DNA from: Bacteroidia bacterium
GTDB taxonomy: Bacteria > Bacteroidota > Bacteroidia > Flavobacteriales > Flavobacteriaceae
Assembly: GCA_030427985.1 (NCBI GenBank)
Contig: JAUIBH010000018.1
Coordinates: forward strand, 1-51,077
DNA length: 51,077 nucleotides
Direction: 5' to 3'
The notes under the pieces are model-generated. The model had not been told where the DNA came from. It did not search any database and worked only from the letters and a program-made list of their open reading frames with translations. Both the position numbers and the translations under genes were made by a program. Positions 46,435 through 51,077 of the stretch are shown piece after piece. Within the stretch, counting starts at the first letter, position 1, and every line of letters begins with the position of its first letter.

Positions 46435-47148
46435 TTATTGATTTTCGGCCTTGACCACCAATCTAAATCCTTCTCCATGGATATTCAAGATTTCTACCAA
46501 ATCATCCTTTTTCAAATATTTCCGCAACTTGGCAATGTATACATCCATACTTCGGGAAGTAAAATAGTTGTCGTCTCGCCAAATTTTAGTCAATGCCAAT
46601 TCACGGGGCATTAAATCATTTTCATGCAAGGCCAATAAACGCAAAAGTTCATTTTCCTTGGGAGATAGTTTAATGGGTTCCTCTTCTTTGTATTTTAAGA
46701 ATCGAAGCTTTGAGTTTAAGTGGAAATTTCCGATTTCAAACTCAAATTGCTTGCTATCGGCCAAAGTGCTGGATGCTTTTCGTTGAAGAATGGCTTTAAG
46801 CTTCATCAGAAGTACTTCCGAATCAAAGGGCTTGTTCAAATAATCATCGGCACCAGCCTTGTATCCTTTGAGCACATCCTCCTTCATGGTCTTGGCGGTA
46901 AGGAAAATGATTGGAACGTTCTCGTTCTTTTCACGGATTTCCTTGGCCAAGGTAAATCCATCTTTATAAGGCATCATTACGTCCAAGATACAAACGTCAT
47001 AATTGTCCTTTTTGAACTTTTCAAAACCTTCCATACCATTTTTGGCCAGAACCACATCAAAGTCGTTCATGGTCAAATAATCCTTAAGGACAATCCCAAA
47101 ATTTGGGTCATCCTCCACCAATAATATCTTCTTTTTTTCTGTTTCCAT
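46435..47148 (-). CDS. rprY: OmpR-family response regulator RprY
   Basis: Response regulator of 237 residues paired with RprX. The receiver has VEDD at 11-14, phosphoacceptor in CILDVMMP, TA and K in FLTAKT and DYLNKPFD. The C-terminal winged helix (about 140-235) ends EILNIHGEGFRLVV. RprXY is the Bacteroidota two-component system linked to stress and envelope adaptation. The rprX gene lies 9 nt upstream, so they are cotranscribed. Confidence 0.92.
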   Translation of the reverse strand: METEKKKILLVEDDPNFGIVLKDYLTMNDFDVVLAKNGMEGFEKFKKDNYDVCILDVMMPYKDGFTLAKEIREKNENVPIIFLTAKTMKEDVLKGYKAGADDYLNKPFDSEVLLMKLKAILQRKASSTLADSKQFEFEIGNFHLNSKLRFLKYKEEEPIKLSPKENELLRLLALHENDLMPRELALTKIWRDDNYFTSRSMDVYIAKLRKYLKKDDLVEILNIHGEGFRLVVKAENQ

Positions 47149-47157
47149 AGTTTGCTT

Positions 47158-48741
47158 TTAAATTAAAGGGAGTTTAATGTAGAAAGTGCTTCCTTTTCCT
47201 TTTTCACTTTCTGCATAAACTTCGCCTTGATGATCGTCTATAATTCGTTTTACGTAGGCCAATCCCAAACCGTGGCCTTTTACGTTGTGTATGTCACCGG
47301 TATGCTCCCGATAAAACTTTTCAAATACTTTCTTTAGGACCGCCTTGCTCATTCCGGCGCCTTGATCCTGTATTTTAATGATGATGTTGTTCTTTACCAC
47401 TTCTGTGTGTACATCTATCTTGGGAGACTCAGGAGAGTATTTTACCGCATTGTCCAAAATGTTCACAATTACATTGGTCATGTGCATATCGTTGGCCAAC
47501 ACTTCTGAGCGTTCGGCATCCAAGTGCTGATGGACATAACCTCCTCGATCCTGAACAATCAATTCAACATGGGCAGTGGCGTCTCCAATAATATCATGGA
47601 TATCCACCCTATCTTTGGTGATGTCCAACTGATTTTTTTCCAGTTTTGAGATACGAAGCACATTTTCCACTTGGGCGTGCATACGTTTGTTCTCATCTCT
47701 GATCATTCCCAAATACCTGAGCACCTTTTCCTTATCCTCAATGGATTTTGGGTTCCGTATGGCTTCAACAGCCAAATTTATGGTTGCAATAGGTGTTTTG
47801 AACTCGTGGGTCATGTTATTGATAAAGTCCGATTTTATCTCGGATATCTGCTTTTGCTTTATCAATTGATATATGGCGCTGGAATAAGCTATCATAATAA
47901 CCAATGTGAAGATCAAAGACAGCAATGCCATACTCATAATGGACCTGAATAGGAATTTTTTCATACTGGGAAAGGTCAAAAGCAATGAAAAATTGCTATT
48001 TCCTTCGCTATCCTTAAAAATGGGGGCTTTATACATCTTGGTCCCAGAAAACTTGAACTTTTTGGACCGTACCTTTGTGGGATACCCTTGACTATACACG
48101 CCATATTCATAGTCAATATCAATATTCCTATTTTTCAGCTCTTGGCTGAGCAACAACTCCAATTCTTGGTTAGATACCCGCTTGTGAATGGGCCTGGTCT
48201 TGGCGTATTCCATAAACACATCCTCCCATTGCGCCCTTTCCATACTTGATAGTCCACCTATCTTTTCGGCTCGTTGAATGGGTGTAAGACTATAACTTTT
48301 GCCATCTATTCCGGTTTCTTCCTTATAAATGGCTTTGGTACGTTTACTGGTATAGTTCTTAAACGTGGTAGTATCCTCTCCTATTTCTATGTTATCAAAG
48401 AACGTAGATGTTATATTGTAATCTTCTTCCAAGATTCCGTGGGAGTAAAAAAGAATCTCATCAGAGTTTAAATCCCGGTCAACAAATAAAAAATTTCTGA
48501 ACTGCGTGCTTTTGGGCTGACCAATACTGTCCACAAGCGAAGCCAAACGATCTGAATATTCCTTCATCTCCCTCTTCTCCACCCTACTGGCCACTTTGTC
48601 CAATATGTCCGTGACCGTCCTTGAGAATTGTTCCTCTTTGTCGTTTATGGATGTCTTTATCCAATACACCTGAACGAAGATTATTCCGGTAAGGGACAAA
48701 CTCATTAGAATGACGAGAAGAACGAATAGCTTCTTGTTCAT
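47158..48741 (-). CDS. rprX: Sensor histidine kinase RprX
   Basis: Membrane kinase of 527 residues. Two transmembrane helices (about 7-28 and 268-295) flank a periplasmic sensor of about 240 residues. The HisKA box is INNMTHEFKTPIATINL, and the ATPase domain has NILDNAVKYS, DQGAGM and GHGLGLAYVKRI. Identified as RprX from the neighbour and overall layout. It has an exact -7 box TAATTTTG only 5 nt before the ATG, and a pair of TTAACA/TGTTAA arms lies further upstream, at the end of coaE. Confidence 0.9.
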   Translation of the reverse strand: MNKKLFVLLVILMSLSLTGIIFVQVYWIKTSINDKEEQFSRTVTDILDKVASRVEKREMKEYSDRLASLVDSIGQPKSTQFRNFLFVDRDLNSDEILFYSHGILEEDYNITSTFFDNIEIGEDTTTFKNYTSKRTKAIYKEETGIDGKSYSLTPIQRAEKIGGLSSMERAQWEDVFMEYAKTRPIHKRVSNQELELLLSQELKNRNIDIDYEYGVYSQGYPTKVRSKKFKFSGTKMYKAPIFKDSEGNSNFSLLLTFPSMKKFLFRSIMSMALLSLIFTLVIMIAYSSAIYQLIKQKQISEIKSDFINNMTHEFKTPIATINLAVEAIRNPKSIEDKEKVLRYLGMIRDENKRMHAQVENVLRISKLEKNQLDITKDRVDIHDIIGDATAHVELIVQDRGGYVHQHLDAERSEVLANDMHMTNVIVNILDNAVKYSPESPKIDVHTEVVKNNIIIKIQDQGAGMSKAVLKKVFEKFYREHTGDIHNVKGHGLGLAYVKRIIDDHQGEVYAESEKGKGSTFYIKLPLI

Positions 48742-48746
48742 TGAAC

Positions 48747-48809
48747 CAAAATTAAAAATTTAACATTTAGGCGTTTTACCGTTTAACCTAACCTTAACAA
48801 AAATGTTAA
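48747..48809 (-). promoter_or_regulatory. rprX promoter region with inverted and direct repeats
   Basis: Minus-strand TAATTTTG at 48754-48747. Upstream, TTAACA (48794-48799) and TGTTAA (48804-48809) form a perfect inverted repeat overlapping the coaE stop, followed by three GTTA repeats on the minus strand. Candidate RprY site or weak coaE terminator. Confidence 0.45.
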
Positions 48810-49402
48810 AATTTTGAAGCAGATAGGGTTACTAGTTTGGTATGGAGGTCTTTTACCTTTTGTTTTGTAGTGTCTAAATCAATGTTTTCAATGCAAAAAT
48901 CAGCAAGGGGTATTTTTTCGTTGTCTTCTATTTGGTTATTCATGCGTTGCTCCACTTGTTGCTGCCCTACTCCGTCTCTATCGATCACACGTTGAATCCG
49001 CACTTCTTTGGGAGCGGTAACCAGTACCGTGAAATCGTACTTGTCCTGCACTCCATTTTCAAAGATCAATGCAGTTTCCTGTATTACATAAGGTACGGCT
49101 TTTTTTTGGGTCCATTTTAAAAAGTGGTCTCGTACTGCAGGATGCACAATGGCATTCAATTGTTGCAACAATTCAGGGTCTTTGAATACCTTTTCGGCTA
49201 TAAAAGCCCTATTTAAAACAGCATCTTTGTAGGCTCCTTTCCCCAATAATTGAATGATCGCCTCTTTCATTTCTGTTGAGGAAACCATCAATTTTTTGGC
49301 CTCCTCATCCGAATCGTATACCGGCACCCCAAGCTCCCTGAACATTTTGGCGACAGTGCTTTTGCCACTGCCAATTCCCCCTGTTAAACCAACTATTTTC
49401 AT
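48806..49402 (-). CDS. coaE: Dephospho-CoA kinase
   Basis: Final step of coenzyme A synthesis. 198 residues, P-loop GLTGGIGSGKST at residues 5-16, the DSDEEAK motif, and ETALIFENG. Overlaps the YbbR-like gene upstream by 4 nt (ATGA-type junction), so they are coupled. The rprX gene follows on the same strand after a 64-nt gap with its own promoter. Confidence 0.96.
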   Translation of the reverse strand: MKIVGLTGGIGSGKSTVAKMFRELGVPVYDSDEEAKKLMVSSTEMKEAIIQLLGKGAYKDAVLNRAFIAEKVFKDPELLQQLNAIVHPAVRDHFLKWTQKKAVPYVIQETALIFENGVQDKYDFTVLVTAPKEVRIQRVIDRDGVGQQQVEQRMNNQIEDNEKIPLADFCIENIDLDTTKQKVKDLHTKLVTLSASKF

Positions 49403-50355
49403 TGCTGTTCCAGTACAAAGTTAACGGTCTTCTCTGAAAGCCGAACGTCATAAACATTCTCCGGCTTTTTGATGATGGTCAATAGCAAGGTATTTTTATT
49501 GGAGCCGTTCAACTGTGCGTAATCCGCTTCTACCCCAAAATCTGCGGAAGATATTGCCTTCAATCGCTCTACGGTTGCTTTGCAAAGTACGGTCACTGTA
49601 TTGGGGAAGGTTTTTACCTGATACCCTTCAGGAGAATTGACCACGGTAATGGGTGTTTCAAAAACTTTTTCTGAAAACTTGACCACCTTGCCAGAAACCG
49701 TAACCCTGCCAATGGAAAAAATACTATTGTCCAACCCTTTGGGAAAGACCAAGGGCACCTCTTTCGAAAAATCGGCGGCCAAATTGTTGAGTTGTATAGG
49801 TTCGGTCTGAACTTCATCAAGGGTGTCTATCTCACTTTCGGGACCTTTTACCACTACATGGTCTGGAGTAATTAGCGGTTCACCATCCAAAATATAATTC
49901 TGTTGAAACTGTAAATCCAAATTGGGAAATATCCGTATTTCCTTTGATGCCACCTGATACAAATCCACCACCAACCTGCTTCGGTCCAAATCCAAAAGTG
50001 CAATGTTCTGCGAGAGCTGTGCATCTACCTGTTTACGCAATGCATTGTCCGTTAAAATATACTGCCCGTTATCATATTCCACCTGGGAAACATCAACATC
50101 GATTCGCTTTTTGGAAAAATTGTAGAACAAAAACTGAAATCCGCTGGTGCGCAACTTAGCTGCAATGACATTTTCAGAGTTTTTTCCCAATAAAAGCGAA
50201 TCAGGCAGGTTTCTGTAATTCAGGGTTAAATCAGCACGCGACTCATAGGTTTCCGACAGATTGCTTAAAAACCACGCCAAAAATGAGCACAACAAGAACA
50301 GTGAAAACACCTTCACTTTCTTTTGGTTGAGGCCATGCAATACTTTTTTGAACAC
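49399..50355 (-). CDS. YbbR-domain membrane-anchored protein
   Basis: A 318-residue protein with a single N-terminal transmembrane helix (residues 15-33, VKVFSLFLLCSFLAWFLS) and an extracytoplasmic region of YbbR-like beta domains. YbbR-domain proteins such as CdaR regulate the diadenylate cyclase DacA/CdaA in Firmicutes; in flavobacteria the link is not established, and no cyclase gene is adjacent here. Overlaps coaE by 4 nt and follows the glycosyltransferase gene by 2 nt. Confidence 0.85.
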   Translation of the reverse strand: MFKKVLHGLNQKKVKVFSLFLLCSFLAWFLSNLSETYESRADLTLNYRNLPDSLLLGKNSENVIAAKLRTSGFQFLFYNFSKKRIDVDVSQVEYDNGQYILTDNALRKQVDAQLSQNIALLDLDRSRLVVDLYQVASKEIRIFPNLDLQFQQNYILDGEPLITPDHVVVKGPESEIDTLDEVQTEPIQLNNLAADFSKEVPLVFPKGLDNSIFSIGRVTVSGKVVKFSEKVFETPITVVNSPEGYQVKTFPNTVTVLCKATVERLKAISSADFGVEADYAQLNGSNKNTLLLTIIKKPENVYDVRLSEKTVNFVLEQQ

Positions 50356-50357
50356 TT

Positions 50358-51077
50358 TTACTTCCGTTTAAAAAACAGTTTGGGAAACAGCTCTTCCGGC
50401 TCCTTGTTACTAAAGTTAAGCAAGATCGTAGACTTCAGAAAACCAATTCCATACCCTGTAAACTGTACCAAAGCCGCAAAAATTGCCAAAAAGGCCACTT
50501 TTATGCTTCGGTTCTTCAGCAAAGCATCTAAAAACAATACCAAAAAATAAGCGACAAAGAACCACAATGGCAATAAAACCGCCACCAACGCTAGCAGCAC
50601 CGACACGCAAAGTCCGACCATAAAAAAAGTAGGGAACCAATACGTGGGCCGTGCAGTCCCGGGATGCCATTTGTTCAAAATAGGACGCACCATCCCAAAT
50701 TTGTTCACTTGGATATAAAATTTATTCCAGTCGATGCGTCGTTTGTGATAGACATATGCTTTGGGAAACAATCGGGTTTCAAAGCCTGCTTTCCAGATGC
50801 GGAAAGTCAAATCTGGGTCTTCTCCAGGGTGAATTCGACCAAAACCGCCTGCTTTTTCAAAGGCTTCTTTGGAAATCCCCATATTGAAACTTCTGGGTTG
50901 AAACTTGCCAACGGATTTTTCACCACCTCGAATGCCTCCCGTGGTAAAAAAAGAGGTCATCACGTAATTTATAGCTTTCTGAACATCAGAAAAAGAAGCG
51001 TCTGCAGCATCCGGTCCACCAAAACAGTGTACAAATTCCTGTTTCAGTTCTTTTTCTACTTCTGTAAGATATTGTTT
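50358..51077 (-). CDS. Glycosyltransferase family 2, partial
   Basis: Open reading frame running off the window end, so the N terminus is missing; 239 residues are visible. The part seen begins KQYLTEVEKELKQEFVHCFGG on the cut end, then passes GGEKSVGKFQPRSFNMGISKEAFEKAGGF (in parts), the GEDPDLTFRIWKAGFETRLF segment with the ED catalytic-base motif of GT-A family 2, and YHKRRIDW. Two to three hydrophobic segments (about 150-215) close the protein, typical of membrane-attached GT2 enzymes. Translation is probably coupled with the YbbR gene 2 nt downstream. Confidence 0.85.
   Translation of the reverse strand, partial: KQYLTEVEKELKQEFVHCFGGPDAADASFSDVQKAINYVMTSFFTTGGIRGGEKSVGKFQPRSFNMGISKEAFEKAGGFGRIHPGEDPDLTFRIWKAGFETRLFPKAYVYHKRRIDWNKFYIQVNKFGMVRPILNKWHPGTARPTYWFPTFFMVGLCVSVLLALVAVLLPLWFFVAYFLVLFLDALLKNRSIKVAFLAIFAALVQFTGYGIGFLKSTILLNFSNKEPEELFPKLFFKRK

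Overview
The window reads as chromosomal DNA of a flavobacterium (Bacteroidota, Flavobacteriaceae, probably a marine genus close to Muricauda/Allomuricauda). The basis is promoters of the Bacteroidota type (TTG about 20 nt upstream of TAnnTTTG), weak Shine-Dalgarno sequences, many short lipoproteins, a PorP/SprF-type outer-membrane protein of the type IX secretion/gliding family, RprX/RprY, a YtxJ bacilliredoxin, and interspersed short intergenic repeats typical of this group. I see no tRNA, rRNA operon, insertion sequence, prophage or CRISPR array. Genus-level placement is inference.

Layout. 0.1-2.5 kb: leuA-leuB. 2.5-12.5 kb: thioredoxin-fold lipoprotein, pheT, a FAS1 protein, an unknown membrane protein, a YbiT-type ABC-F protein, a second thioredoxin-fold lipoprotein without the CxxC, transaldolase, and an SDR. 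At 12.5 kb lies the SRP RNA gene (ffs, minus strand), whose promoter interleaves with that of the divergent glutamine cyclotransferase operon (12.7-15.7 kb). 15.7-20.8 kb: a signalling locus with a LytTR regulator carrying a dead receiver, two tiny lipoproteins, a lipid-anchored TPR histidine kinase, a LuxR-type response regulator and an unknown protein. 20.8-26.7 kb: glyA, a lipoprotein, ytxJ and clpB. 27-33.2 kb: gntP-ridA-dipeptidase, TetR and membrane AraC regulators, and a lipoprotein with a predicted beta-propeller. 33.4-38.8 kb: ankyrin protein, PorP/SprF-SPOR protein, histidine-phosphatase lipoprotein, smpB and pcm. 38.9-46.3 kb: a long plus-strand run (Gfo/Idh, hydroxyacyl-CoA dehydrogenase, DUF1015, YggS, exonuclease/GIY-YIG, ion channel, miaA, gluconokinase), tightly packed from the dehydrogenase onward. 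46.4-51.1 kb: minus-strand rprY, rprX, coaE, ybbR-like gene and a glycosyltransferase cut by the window end.

The strongest undescribed signal is in the 15.7-20.8 kb locus. A 24-bp box (21/24 identical) stands exactly 55 bp upstream of a TAACTT-type -7 box before both the LytTR gene and the unknown gene at 20146, which flank the small lipoproteins and the kinase/regulator pair. Just after the LytTR gene, a direct repeat with 21-bp period, the geometry of LytTR operators, precedes the two small lipoprotein genes. Together this suggests one regulon built around small exported lipoproteins; its signal and output are unknown. Other points of note are an ABC-F protein with one intact and one degenerate ATP site, several palindromic operator candidates, three convergent gene pairs overlapping at TTAR stops, and a compound palindromic repeat downstream of clpB.
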